NCBI RefSeq assembly: GCF_032452875.1
Contig: NW_026893633.1
Coordinates: 558,001 to 622,000 of the forward strand
DNA from: Bos javanicus
Lineage: Eukaryota > Chordata > Mammalia > Artiodactyla > Bovidae
Direction of reading: 5' to 3'
DNA: 64,000 bases
Both the position numbers and the translations under genes were made by a program. The notes beneath the pieces were generated by a model, which ran no database searches, had not been told where the DNA came from, and saw nothing but the letters and a program-made list of their open reading frames with translations. Below, piece by piece: positions 24,803 to 38,675 of the stretch. How positions within the stretch are numbered: position 1 is the stretch's first letter; the number at the start of each line of letters is the position of its first letter.

Positions 24803-26460
24803 TGATCACGTGACTGATCATGCACTGATCACGTGGCTGATCATACACTGATCACGTGATGATCATGCACTGATCACGTGGATATCATGCACTGATCACG
24901 TGGCTGATCATGCACTGATCACGTGTCTGATCATGCACTGATCACGTGGCTGATCATACACTGATCACGTAACTGATCATGCACTGATCACGTGGCTATC
25001 ATGCACTGATCACGTGGCTGATCATGCACTGATCACGTGGCTGATCACACACCTGTCACGTGACATCATGCACTGATCACGTGGCACTCATGCACTGATC
25101 ACGTGGCTGATCATACACTGCTCACGTAACTGATCATGCACACATCACGTGGCTATCATGCACTGCTCACGTGGCTGTCATGGAATGATCACGTAGCTAC
25201 CATATACTGGTCACGTGACTGATCATGCACTGATCACGTAATTGATCATGCACTGATCACGTGGCTGATCATGCACTGATCACGTGGCTGATCATGCACT
25301 GATCACGTGACTGATCATGCACTGATCACGTGGCTGATCATGCACTGATCACGTGGCTGATCATGCACTGATCACGTGGCTATCATGCACTGATCACGTG
25401 GCTGATCATGCACTGATCACGTGCTATCATGCACTGATCACGTGACTGATCATGCACTGATCACGTGATTGATCATGCACTGATCACGTGGCTATCATGC
25501 ACTGATCACGTGGCTGATCACACACTGATCACGTGACTGATCATGCACTGATCACGTGGCTATCATGCACTGATCACGTGGCTATCATGCACTGATCACG
25601 TGGCTGATCATGCACTGATCACGTGGCTGATCATGCACTGATCACGTGACTGATCATGCACTGATCACGTGGCTATCATGCACTGATCACGTGGCTATCA
25701 TGCACTGATCACGTGGCTGATCATGCACTGATCACGGGACTGATCATGCACTGATCACGGGCTGATCATGCACTGATCACATGACTGATCATGCACTGAT
25801 CACGTGGCTGATCATGCACTGATCACGTGACTGATCATGCACTGATCACGTGGTGATCATGCACTGATCACGTGGCTGATCATGCACTGATCACGTGGCT
25901 ATCATGCACTGATCACGTGGCTGATCATGCACTGATCACGTAGCTATCATGCACTGATCACGTGACTGATCATGCACTGATCACGTGGCTGATCATGCAC
26001 TGATCACGTGGCTGATCATGCACTGATCACGTGGCTGATCATGCACTGATCACGTGACTGATCATGCACTGATCACGTGGCTATCATGCACTATCACGTG
26101 GCTGATCATGCAATGATCATGTAGCTACCATGTACTGGTCACGTGAATGATCATACACCCATCACGTGACTGATCATGCACTGATCACGTGGCTATCATG
26201 CACTGATCACGTGACTGATCATGCACTGATCACGTCTATATCATGCACTGATCACATGACTGCCCATGCACTGATCACGTGACTGATCACACTGATCATG
26301 TGACAGATCATGCACTGATCACGTGGCTGATCATGCACTGATACGTGACTGAGCATGGACTGATCACATGACTATCATGTAGTGATCACGTGACTTAATG
26401 GCGCTGATCATGTGACTGATCATGCGCTGATCATGTTTGCTATCATACACTGATCATGTG

Positions 26461-26701
26461 CCTCTGGAGGCAATAAACAAAGAGCTGAGTAGGCACGAAT
26501 CAAACAGTCAGCAGGCAATAATCATGGAACTCAGGTGTGAGGAATCATGCTGCTCAGCTGGCAATAATCAAGCAGCTGAGCAGGCAGGAATTACGCAGCA
26601 CAGCTGGCAATTGTCAAGCAGATGACAGGCAGGAATCGTGCAGCTCAGCTGGCAATTGTCAAGCAGATGAGCAGACAGTAATCACGCAGCTCAGCAGGCC
26701 C
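26461..26701 (+). repeat. Pvu block, type A
   Basis: 241 bp, standard A form. Counterpart of 14135 at +12326, but with GGTGTGAGG and AATTGTCAAG, so it matches 11569 better than its positional counterpart. Confidence 0.9.
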
Positions 26702-28204
26702 TGATCACGTGACTGAGCATGCACTGTTCACGTGGCTGATCATACACTGATCACGTGACTGATCATGCACTGATCACGTGGCTGATCATGCACTGATCAC
26801 GTGGCTGATCATACACTGTCACGTGACTGATCATGCACTGATCACGTGGCATCATGCACTGATCACGTGGCTGATCATGCACTGCTCACGTAACTGATCA
26901 TGCACTGATCACGTGGCTATCATGCACTGATCACGTGGCTGTCATGCACTGATCACGTAGCTACCATGCACTGGTCACGTGACTGATCATGCACTGATCA
27001 CGTAAATGATCATGCACTGTTCACGTGACTGATCATGCACTGATCACGTGACTGATCATGCACTGATCACGTGGCTATCATGCACTGCTCACGTGGCTGA
27101 TCATGCAATGATCACGTAGCATCATGCACTGATCACGTGACTGATCATGCACTGATCACGTAATTGATCATGCACTGATCACGTGGCTCATCATGCACTG
27201 ATCACGTGGCTGATCACACATGATCACGTGACTGATCATGCACTGATCACGTGGCTGATCATGCACTGATCACGTGGCTGATCATGCACTGATCACGTGG
27301 CTGATCACACTGATCACGTGACTGATCATGCACTGATCACGTGGCTGATCATGCACTGATCACGTGGCTATCATGCACTGATCACGTGGCTGATCATGCA
27401 CTGATCACGTGGCTATCATGCACTGATCACGTGACTGATCATGCACTGATCACGTTGATCATGCACTGATCACGTGGCTGATCATGCACTGATCACGTGG
27501 CTGATCATACACTGATCACGTGACTGATCATGCACTGATCACGTGACTGATCATGCACTGATCACGTGGCTATCATGCACTGATCACGTGGCTGATCATG
27601 CACTGATCACGTGACTGATCATGCACTGATCACGTGACTGATCATGCACTGATCACGTGACTGATCATGCACTGATCACGTGGCTATCATGCACTGATCA
27701 CGTGGCTGATCATGCACTGATCACGTAGCTACCATCACTGATCACGTGACTGATCATGCACTGATCACGTGACTGATCATGCACTGATCACGTGGCTGAT
27801 CATGCACTGATCACGTGGCTGATCATGCACTGATCACGTGGCTGATCATGCACTGATCACGTAGCAATCATGCACTGATCACGTGGCTGATCATGCACTG
27901 ATCACGTGGCTATCATGCACTGATCACGTGACTGATCATGCACTGATCAGGTGACTGATCATGCACTGATCACGTGCCTGATCATGCACTGATCACGTGA
28001 CTGATCATGCACTGATCACGTGGCTATCATGCACTGATCACGTGGCTGATCATGCACTGATCACGTGGCTACCATGTACTGATCACATGACTGATCATGC
28101 ACTGATCACATGACTGATCATGCACTGATCACGTGGCTTATCATGCATTGATCATGTGACTGATCATGTGCTGATCATGTTTGCTATCATACACTGATCA
28201 TGTG

Positions 28205-28441
28205 CCTCTGGAGGCAATGAACAAAGAGCTGAGTAGGCACGAATCAGTCAGCAGGCAATAATCATGGAACTCAGCTGTGAGAAATCATGCTGCTCAGCTG
28301 GCAATAATCAAGCAGCTGAGCAGGCAGGAATTACGCAGCACAGCTGGCAATTGTCAAGCAGATGACAGGCAGGAATCGTGCAGCTCAGCTGGCAATTGTC
28401 AAGCAGATGAGCAGACAGTAATCACGCAGCTCAGCAGGCCC
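28205..28441 (+). repeat. Pvu block, A/B mosaic
   Basis: 237 bp. The A-type flank GTTTGCTATCATACACTG is followed by AATGAACAAAGAGC, CACGAATCAGTCAGC and TGTGAGAAATC (B-like), then AAGCAGCTGAGC (A-like). Counterpart of the B block at 15887 (+12318). Confidence 0.85.
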
Positions 28442-30656
28442 TGATCACGTGACTGAGCATGCACTGTTCACGTGGCTGATCACACACTGATCACGTGACT
28501 GATCATGCACTGATCACGTGACTGATCATGCACTGATCACGTGGCTGATCATGCACTGATCACGTGGCTGATCATGCACTGATCACGTGGCTGATCATGC
28601 ACTGATCACGCAGCTATCATGCACTGATCACGTGACTGATCATGCACTGATCACGTGACTGATCATGCACTGATCACGTGGCTGATCATGCACTGATCAC
28701 GTGACTGATCATGCACTGATCACGTGGCTATCATGCACTGATCACGTGGCTGATCATGCAATGATCACGTAGCTACCATGCACTGATCACGTGACTGATC
28801 ATGCACTGATCACGTAATTGATCATGCACTGATCACGTGGCTCATGCACTGATCACGTGGCTGATCATGCACTGATCACGTGGCTGATCATGCACTGATC
28901 ACGTGACTGATCATGCACTGATCACGTGGCTATCATGCACTGATCACGTGGCTGATCATGCACTGATCACGTGCCTGATCATGCACTGATCACGTGGCTG
29001 ATCATGCACTGATCACGTGGCTGTCATGCACTGATCACGTGGCTGATCATGCACTGATCACGTGGCTATCATGCACTGATCACGTGGCTATCATGCACTG
29101 ATCACGTGGCTGATCATGCACTGATCACGTGGCTGATCATGCACTGATCACGTGACTGATCATGCACTGATCACGTGGCTGATCATGCACTGATCACGTG
29201 GCTGATCATGCACTGATCACGTGGCTGATCATGCACTGATCACGTGACTGATCATGCACTGATCACGTGACTGATCATGCACTGATCACGTGGCTATCAT
29301 GCACTGATCACGTGACTGATCATGCACTGATCACGTGACTGATCATGCACTGATCACGTGACTGATCATGCACTGATCACGTGACTGATCATGCACTGAT
29401 CACGTGGCTATCATGCACTGATCACGTGGCTATCATGCACTGATCACGTGGCTGATCATGCACTGATCACGTGGCTGATCATGCACTGATCACGTGGCTG
29501 ATCATGCACTGATCACGTGGCTGATCATGCACTGATCACGTGGCTGATCATGCACTGATCATGTAGCTATCATGCACTGATCACTTGGCTGATCACGCAA
29601 TGAACACGTAGCTACCATGTACTGGTCATGTGACTGATCATATACTGATCACGTAATTGATCCTGCACTGATCACATGGCTCATCATGCACTGATCCGGT
29701 GGCTGATCACACAAGAATCACGTGACAGATCATGTACAGATCACGTAAATAATCATGAAGTGATCACGTGGCTATCCTGCACTGATCACGTGGATAACAT
29801 GCACTGATCACGTGGCTGATCACACACGTATCACGTGACTGATCATGCACTGATCACGTGGCTATCATGCACTGATCACGTGGCTATCTTGCACTGATCA
29901 CTTGGCTGATCATACACTCATCTCGGGACTGATCGGGCACTGATCACGGCGCTCATCATGCATTGACTACATGACTCCACATGCACTGATCACCTGGATG
30001 ATCATGCACTGATCACATGAATGACCATGCACTGATCACCTGGATGATCATGCACTGATCACATGGCTGATCATGCACTGATCACGTGGCTATCATGCAC
30101 TGCTCACGTGGCTGATCTGGCAATGATCACGTAGCTACCATATATTGGTCACGTGACTGATCATGCACTGATCACGTAATTGATCATGCACTGATCATGT
30201 GGCTGATCATGCACTGATCACGTGGCTGATCATGCACTGATCACCTGACTGACCATGCAGTGATCACGTGGCTATCATTCACTACTCACGCGGCTGATCA
30301 TGCAATGATCATGTAGCTGACCATGTACAGGTCACGTGAATGATCATACACCCATCAGGTGACTGATCATGCACTCATCACGTGGCTGATCATGCACTGA
30401 TCACGAGCCTGATCATGCACTGATCACGTCTATATCATGCACTGATCACATGACTGCCCATGCACTGATCACGTGGGTGATCATACACTAATCATGTGAC
30501 AGATCGTGCACTGATCACGTGGCTGATCATGCACTGATACCGTGACTGAGCATGGACTGATCACATGACTATCATGTAGTGATCACGTGACTTAATGCGC
30601 TGATCATGTGACTGATCATGTGCTGATCATGTTTGCTATCATACACTGATCATGTG

Positions 30657-30897
30657 CCTCTGGAGGCAATAAACAAAGAGCTGAGTAGGCACGAATCAAA
30701 CAGTCAGCAGGCAATAATCATGGAACTCAGGTGTGAGGAATCATGCTGCTCAGCTGGCAATAATCAAGCAGCTGAGCAGGCAGGAATTACGCAGCACAGC
30801 TGGCAATTGTAAAGCAGATGACAGGCAGGAATCGTGCAGCTCAGCTGGCAATTGTCAAGCAGATGAGCAGACAGTAATCACGCAGCTCAGCAGGCCC
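30657..30897 (+). repeat. Pvu block, type A
   Basis: 241 bp with AATTGTAAAGCAG, as in 14135 (offset 16522), but GGTGTGAGG where that copy has GGTTTGAGG. Confidence 0.9.
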
Positions 30898-32300
30898 TGA
30901 TCACGTGACTGAGTACGCACTGTTCACGTGGCTGATCATACACTGTTCACGTGTCTGACCATGCACTGAGTACGTGGCTGAACATGCACTGTTCACGTGG
31001 CTGATCATACACTGATCACGTGTCTGATCATACACTGCTCACGTGACTGATCATGCACTCATCACGTGGCTATCATGCACTGACGTGGCTCGTCGTGGCT
31101 GACATGCACTGGTCACGTGGCTGATCATGCAAAGATCACGTAAATGATCATGCACTGTTCACGTGACTGATCATGTACTGATCACGTGACTGATCATGCA
31201 CTGATCACGTGGCTATCATGCTCTGCTCACGTGGCTGATCATGCAAGGATCACGTAGCAGCCATGTACTGGTCACGTGACTGATCATGCACTGATCACGT
31301 AATTGATCCTGCACTGATCACGTGGCTCATCATGCACTGATCACGTGGCTGATCACACATGTATCACGTGACTGATCATGCACTGATCACGTGGCTCTCA
31401 TGCACTGATCACGTGGCTGTCATGCACTGATCACGTGGCTGATCATGCACTGATCACGTGGCTGATCACACACTGATCACATGATTGATCATGCACTGAT
31501 CAGGTGGGTGTCATGCACTGATCACGTGGCTATCATGCACTGATCACGTGCCTGATCAGGCAATGATCACGTAGTTACCATGTACTGGTCACGTGACTGA
31601 TCATGCACTGATCACGTAATTGATCATGCACTGATCATGTGGCTGATCATGCACTGATCACGTGGCTGACCATACACTGATCACATAACTGATCATGCAC
31701 TGATCACGTGACTGATCATGCACTGATCACGTGGCTATCATGCACTGATCACTTGGCTGACATACACTGATCACGTGCCTGGTCATGCACAGATTACATG
31801 ACTGATCATGCACTGAACACGTGACTGATCATGCACTGATCACGTGGCTGATCATGCACTACTCACGTGGCTGATCATGCAATGATCACGTGGCTGATCA
31901 TGCACCGATCACGTGACGGATCATGCACTGATCACGTGGCTGATCATGCACTGATCACGTGCCTGATCATGCACAGATCACGTGGCTGATCATGAACTGA
32001 TCACGTGGCTGATCATGCACTGATCACGTGGCTGATCATGCACTGGTCACGTGACTATCATGCACTGGTCAGGTGACTGATAATGCACTGATCACGTGAC
32101 TGATCATGCACAGATCATGTGACTGATCATGCACTGATCACGTGGCTATCATGCACTGCTCACGTGGCTGATCATGCAATGATCACACAGCTACCATGTA
32201 CTGGTCACATGACTGATCATGCACTGATCACGTAATTGATCATGCACTGATCACGTGGCTTATCATGCATTGATTATGTGACTGATCATGTGCTGATCAA

Positions 32301-32415
32301 GTTTAGCTGTCACACACTGATCATGTGCCTGAGCATGAAATGATCACGTAGCAACCATGCAGCTCAGCTGGTCAAGCTGACTGAGCAGACAGTAATCACG
32401 CAGCTCAGCAGGCCC
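32301..32415 (+). repeat. Collapsed Pvu block, type B remnant
   Basis: The B flank GTTTAGCTGTCACACACTG and GATCATGTGCCTGAG are followed by ordinary 23-mer words, then by the last third of a Pvu block from 32359 (GCAGCTCAGCTGGTCAAG to CAGGCCC at 32415). About 150 bp of block are missing compared with its source at 15887-16123. Confidence 0.8.
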
Positions 32416-33646
32416 TGATCACGTGACTGAACATGCACTGTTCACGTGGCTGATCACACACCTATCACGTGACTGATCATGCACTGATCATGTGATTGAT
32501 CATGCACTGATCACGTGGCTATCATGCACTGATCAGGTGGCTATCATGCACTGCTCACGTGGCTGATCATGCGATGATCACGCAGCTACCATGTACTGGT
32601 CACATGACTGATCATGCACTGATCACGTGACTGATCATGCAGTGATCACGTGGCTATCATGCACGGATCACGAGACTGATCATGCACTGGTAACGTGGCT
32701 ATCATGCTCTGCTCAGGTGGCTGATCATGCAAGGATCACGTAGCTATCATGTACTGGTCACGTGACTGATCATGCACTGATCAGGTGGCTGATCATGCAC
32801 TGATCACGTGGCTGCTCATGCACTGATCACGTGGCTGATCATGCACGGATCACGTGGCTGATCATACACTGATCACGTGGGTGATCATGCACTGATCACG
32901 CGGCTGATCATGCACTGATCACGTGCCTGGTCATGAACAGATCACGTGGCTAATCATGAACTGATCACGTAGCTGGTCATTCACTGATCACGTGGCTGAT
33001 CATGCACTGATCAGGTGGCTGATCATGCACTGATCACGTGGCTATCATGCACTGATCACGTGGCGGAACATGCACTGTTCACGTGCCTGATCATGTACTG
33101 ATCACGTGACTGATCATGCACTGATCACGTGGCTGATCATGCACTGATCACGTAATTGATCATGCACTTATCACGTGGCTGATCATACACTGATCACGTG
33201 ACTGATCATGCACTGATCACGTGACTGATCATGCACTGATCACGTGGCTATCATGCACTGATCACTTGACTGGTCATACACTGATCACATGACTGATCAT
33301 GCACTGTTCACGTGACTGATCATGTACAGATCACGTGAATAATCATGAAGTGATCACGTGGCTATTCTGCACTGATCACGTGGATATCATGCACTGATCA
33401 CGTGGCTGATCACACATGAATCACGTGGCTTCATGCACAGATCACGTGGCTATCATGCACTGATCACGTGGCTATCATGCACTGATCACCTGGCTTATCA
33501 TGCAATGATCAGGTAGCTGACCATGCACTGGTCACGTGACTGATCATGCACAGATCAGGTGACTGATCATGCAATGATCACGTGACTGATCATGCACAGA
33601 TCACATGTCTGATCATGCACAGATCAAGTGGCTGATCATGCAGTGA

Positions 33647-34562
33647 TCACCTGCCTGGTCATGAACAGATCACGCGACTAATCATGAACTGATCACGTAG
33701 CTGGTCATTCACTGATCAACTGGCTGATCATGCACTGATCAGGTGGCTATCATGCAATGATCACGTGGCTATCATGCACTGATCACGTGGATGATCATGC
33801 ACTGTTCACGTGCCTGATCATGTACTGATCACGTGACTGATCATGCACTGATCACGTGGCTGATCATGCACTGATCACGTAATTGATCATGCACTTATCA
33901 CGTGGCTGATCATACACTGATCACGTGACTGATCATGCACTGATCACGTGACTGATCATGCACTGATCCCGTGGCTATCATGCACTGATCACTTGACTGG
34001 TCATACACTGATCACATGACTGATCATGCACTGTTCACGTGACTGATCATGTACAGATCACGTGAATAATCATGAAGTGATCACGTGGCTATTCTGCACT
34101 GATCACGTGGATATCATGCACTGATCACGTGGCTGATCACACATGAATCACGTGGCTGTCATGCACAGATCACGTGGCTATCATGCACTGATCACGTGGC
34201 TATCATGCACTGATCACCTGGCTTATCATGCAATGGTCACGTAGCTACCATGCACTGGTCACGTGACTGATCATGCACTGATCAGGTAATTGATCATGCA
34301 ATGATCACGTGACTGATCATGCACAGATCACATGTCTGATCATGCACAGATCAAGTGACTGATCATGCAGTGATCACGTGGCTATCATGCACTGCTCACG
34401 TGGCTGATCATGCAATGATCACGCAGCTACCATGTACTGGTCACATGACTGATCATGCACTGATCACATAATTGATCATGCACTGATCACCTGGCTTATC
34501 ATGCATTGATCATGTGACTGATCATGTGCTGATCATGTTTGGTGTCACACACTGATCATGTG
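33647..34562 (+). repeat. 1.706-type array, second copy of a ~730-bp segment
   Basis: It restarts at CCTGCCTGGTCATGAACAG (about 33653), repeating the segment that began near 32926. The tandem duplication is ~730 bp and leads into the B block at 34563. No gene is present. Confidence 0.8.
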
Positions 34563-34798
34563 CCTCTGGAGGCAATGAACATAGAGCTGAGTAGGCAGGA
34601 ATCAGTCAGCAGGCTATAATCATGGAACTCACCTCTGAGAAATCATGCTGCTCAGCTGGCAATAATCAAATAGATGAGCAGCAGGAATTACGCAGCTCAG
34701 GTGGCAATTGTCAAGGAGAGGACAGGCAGGAATCGTGCAGCTCAGCTGGAAATTGTCAAGCAGATGAGCAGACAGTAATCATGCAGCTCAGCAGGCCC
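34563..34798 (+). repeat. Pvu block, type B (AAATAGATGAGCAGCAGG subtype)
   Basis: 236 bp. Markers are CAAATAGATGAGCAGCAGG, GCAGCTCAGGTGGC and GGAGAGGACAGG, and it ends CATGCAGCTCAGCAGGCCC. The same subtype opens U2, U3 and U4. Confidence 0.9.
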
Positions 34799-37700
34799 TG
34801 ATCACGTGACTGAGCACGCACTGTTCACATGGCTGATCACACAGCTATCACGTGACTGATCATGCACTGATCATGTGACTGATCATGCACTGATCACGTA
34901 GCTATCTCGCACTGATCACTTGGCTGATCATACACTCATCACGGGACTGATCGTGCACTGATCACGGCGCTATCATGCATTGACTACATGACTCCACATG
35001 CACTGATCACGTGGATGATCATGCACTGATCACGTGACTGACCATGCACTGATCACGTGGCTGATAATGCACTGATCACGTGGCTGATCAAGCACTGATC
35101 ACGTGGCTATCATGCACTGTTGACGTGGCTGATCTGGGAATGATCACGTAGCTACCATGTACTGGTCACGTGACTGATCATGCACTGATCACGTAATTGA
35201 TCATGCACTGATCATGTGGCTGATCATGCACTGATCACGTGGCTGATCATACACTGATCACGTGACTGATCATGCAATGATCACGGTGCTATCGTGCATT
35301 GACTACATGACTCCACATGCACTGATCACGTGGATGATCATGCACTGATCACGTGACTGACCATGTACTGATCACCTGATTGATCAGGCACTGATCACAT
35401 GGCTGTTCATGCACTGATCACGTGGCTATATGCACTGCTCACGTGGCTGATCAGGCAATGATCACGTAGCTACAATGTACTGGTCACCTGACTGATCATG
35501 CACTGATCACGTAATTGATCATGCACTGATCATATGGCCGATCATGCACTGATCACGTGGCTGATCATACATTGATCACGTGACTGATCATGCACTGATC
35601 ACGTGACTGATCATACAGTGATCACGTGGCTATCATGCACTGATCACTTGGCTGGACATACACTGATCACGTGCCTGGTCATGCACTGATCACGTGGCTG
35701 ATCATGCACTGATCACGTGACTAGTCATGCACTGATCACGTGACTGATCATGCACTGATCACGTGGCTATCATGCACTGATCACTTGGCTGGACATACAC
35801 TGATCACGTGCCTGGTCATGCACTGATCACGTGACTGATCATGCACTGATCTTGTAATTGATCCTGCACTGATCACGTGGCTCATCATGCACTGATCACG
35901 TGGCTGATCACACATGTATCACGTGACTGATCACGCACTAATCATGTGGCTCTCATGCACTGATCACGTGGCACTCATGCACTGATCACGTGGCTGATCA
36001 TAATCTGCTCTCGTAACTCATCATGCACACATCACGTGGCTATCATGCACTGCTCACGTGGCTCGTCATGGAATGATCACATAGCTACCATGTACTGTTC
36101 ACGTGACTGATAATGCACAGATCACGTAAATTATCATGCACTGTTCACGTGACTGATCATGTACTGATCACGTGACTGATCATGCACTGATCACCTGGCT
36201 ATCATGCTCTGCTCACGTGGCTGATCATGCAACGATCACGTAGCAACCATGTACTGGTCACGTGACTGATCATGCACTGATCACGTAATTGATCCTGCAC
36301 TGATCACGTGGCTCATCATGCACTGATCACGTGGCTGATCACACATGTATCACGTGACTGATCACGCACTGATCATGTGGCTCTCATGCACTGATCACGT
36401 GGCTATCCTGCACTGATCACGTGGCTATCATGCACTGATCACGTGGCTGATCACGCAATGATCAGGTAGCTACCATGTACTGGTCACGTGACTGATCATG
36501 CACTGATCACGTAATTGATCCTGCACTGATCACATGGCTCATCACGCACAGATCAGTTGGCTGATCACACACGTATCACGTGACGATCATGTACAGATCA
36601 CGTGAATAATCATGAAGTGATCACGTGGCTATCCTGCACTGATCACGTGGATATCATGCACTGATCACGTGGCTGATGACACACGTATCACGTGACTGAT
36701 CATGCACTGATCACGTGGCTATCATGCACTGATCACGTGGCTGATCATGCAATGATCACGTAGCTACCATGTACTGGTCACGTGACTGATCATGCACTGA
36801 TCACGTAATTGATCCTGCACTGATCACGTGGCTCATCACGCACTGATCTGGTGGCTGATCACACACGTATCACCTGACTGGTCATGTACAGATCACGTGA
36901 CTAATCATGAAGTGATCACGTGGCTATCCTGCACTGATCACGTGGATATCATGCACTGATCACGTGGCTGATCACACACGTATCACGTGACTGATCATGC
37001 ACTGATCACGTGGCTATCATGCACTGATCACGTGACTGATCATGCACAGATCACGTCAATGATCATGCACTGTTCATGTGACTGATCATGTACTGATCAC
37101 GTGACTGATCATGCACTGATCACGTGGCTATCATGCTCTGCTCACGTGGCTGATCATGCAAGAATCACGTAGCAACCATGTACTGGTCACGTGACTGATC
37201 ATGCACTGATCTCGTAATTGATCCTGCACTGATCACGTGGCTCATCATGCACTGATCACGTGGCTGATCACACATGTATCACGTGACTGATCATGCACTG
37301 ATCACGTGGCTCTCATGCACTGATCATGTGGCTATCATGCACTGATCACGTAGCTATCATGCACTGATCACTTGGCTGATCACGCAATGATCACGTAGCT
37401 ACCATGTACTTGTCATGTGACTGATCATATACTGATCACGTAATTGATCCTGCACTGATCACATGGCTCATCATGCACTGATCCGGTGGCTGATCACACA
37501 AGAATCACATGACAGATCATGTACAGATCACGTAAATAATCATGAAGTGATCACGTGGCTATCCTGCACTGATCACGTGGATAACATGCACTGATCACGT
37601 GGCTGATCACACACGTATCACGTGACTGATCATGCACTGATCACGTGGCTATCATGCACTGATCACGTGGCTATCATGCACTGATCAGGTGGCTATCATG

Positions 37701-38438
37701 CACTGCTCACGTGGCTGATCATGCGATGATCACGCAGCTACCATGTACTGGTCACATGACTGATCATGCACTGATCACGTGACTGATCATGCAGTGATCA
37801 CGTGGCTATCATGCACTGATCACGTGACTGATCATGCACTGATCCCGTGGCTATCATGCACTGATCACTTGACTGGTCATACACTGATCACATGACTGAT
37901 CATGCACTGTTCACGTGACTGATCATGTACAGATCACGTGAATAATCATGAAGTGATCACGTGGCTATTCTGCACTGATCACGTGGATATCATGCACTGA
38001 TCACGTGGCTGATCACACATGAATCACGTGGCTGTCATGCACAGATCACGTGGCTATCATGCACTGATCACGTGGCTATCATGCACTGATCACCTGGCTT
38101 ATCATGCAATGGTCACGTAGCTACCATGCACTGGTCACGTGACTGATCATGCACTGATCAGGTAATTGATCATGCAATGATCACGTGACTGATCATGCAC
38201 AGATCACATGTCTGATCATGCACAGATCAAGTGACTGATCATGCAGTGATCACGTGGCTATCATGCACTGCTCACGTGGCTGATCATGCAATGATCACGC
38301 AGCTACCATGTACTGGTCACATGACTGATCATGCACTGATCACATAATTGATCATGCACTGATCACCTGGCTTATCATGCATTGATCATGTGACTGATCA
38401 TGTGCTGATCATGTTTGGTGTCACACACTGATCATGTG
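34563..38438 (+). repeat. 3.9-kb higher-order unit U1
   Basis: Starts at a B block and runs to the next one. Landmarks such as GTTGACGTGGCTGATCTGGG recur in U3 at +5601. From about 36.0 kb the offset rises to 5645, because U1 lacks two 22-bp monomers near 35970. No gene is present. Confidence 0.85.
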
Positions 38439-38675
38439 CCTCTGGAGGCAATGAACATAGAGCTGAGTAGGCAGGAATCAGTCAGCAGGCTATAATCATG
38501 GAACTCACCTCTGAGAAATCATGCTGCTCAGCTGGCAATAATCAAATAGATGAGCAGGCAGGAATTACGCAGCTCAGGTGGCAATTGTCAAGGAGAGGAC
38601 AGGCAGGAATCGTGCAGCTCAGCTGGAAATTGTCAAGCAGATGAGCAGACAGTAATCATGCAGCTCAGCAGGCCC
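38439..38675 (+). repeat. Pvu block, type B
   Basis: 237 bp, same subtype as 34563 but with GATGAGCAGGCAGGAATTACG, i.e. one G more in the first subrepeat. Confidence 0.9.

Larger units (their letters stand above)
17401..29550 (+). repeat. Homogenised core of the 1.706 array
   Basis: About 12 kb in which most monomers are the plain consensus (CTGATCACGTGA or GGCTGATCA/GGCTATCA halves) and few marker variants remain. The exceptions are short islands around the Pvu blocks, for example 22450-22660 and 25100-25220. Small indels (CACGTGCTGATC, CACGGGCTG, GCATGATCACG) interrupt otherwise perfect runs. The order and spacing of the Pvu blocks at 21346-28205 repeat those at 9008-15887 at an offset of about 12.33 kb. 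No gene is present. Confidence 0.9.
29551..33646 (+). repeat. Segmental copy of about 13031-17380
   Basis: The sequence leaves the homogenised core at TGCACTGATCATGTAGC and follows 13031 onwards at an offset of about 16520, sharing the private CGCAATGAACACG. It contains an A block (30657) and a collapsed B block (32301-32415). Part of it (31000-32060) is scrambled or partly consensus-like. No gene is present. Confidence 0.85.
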
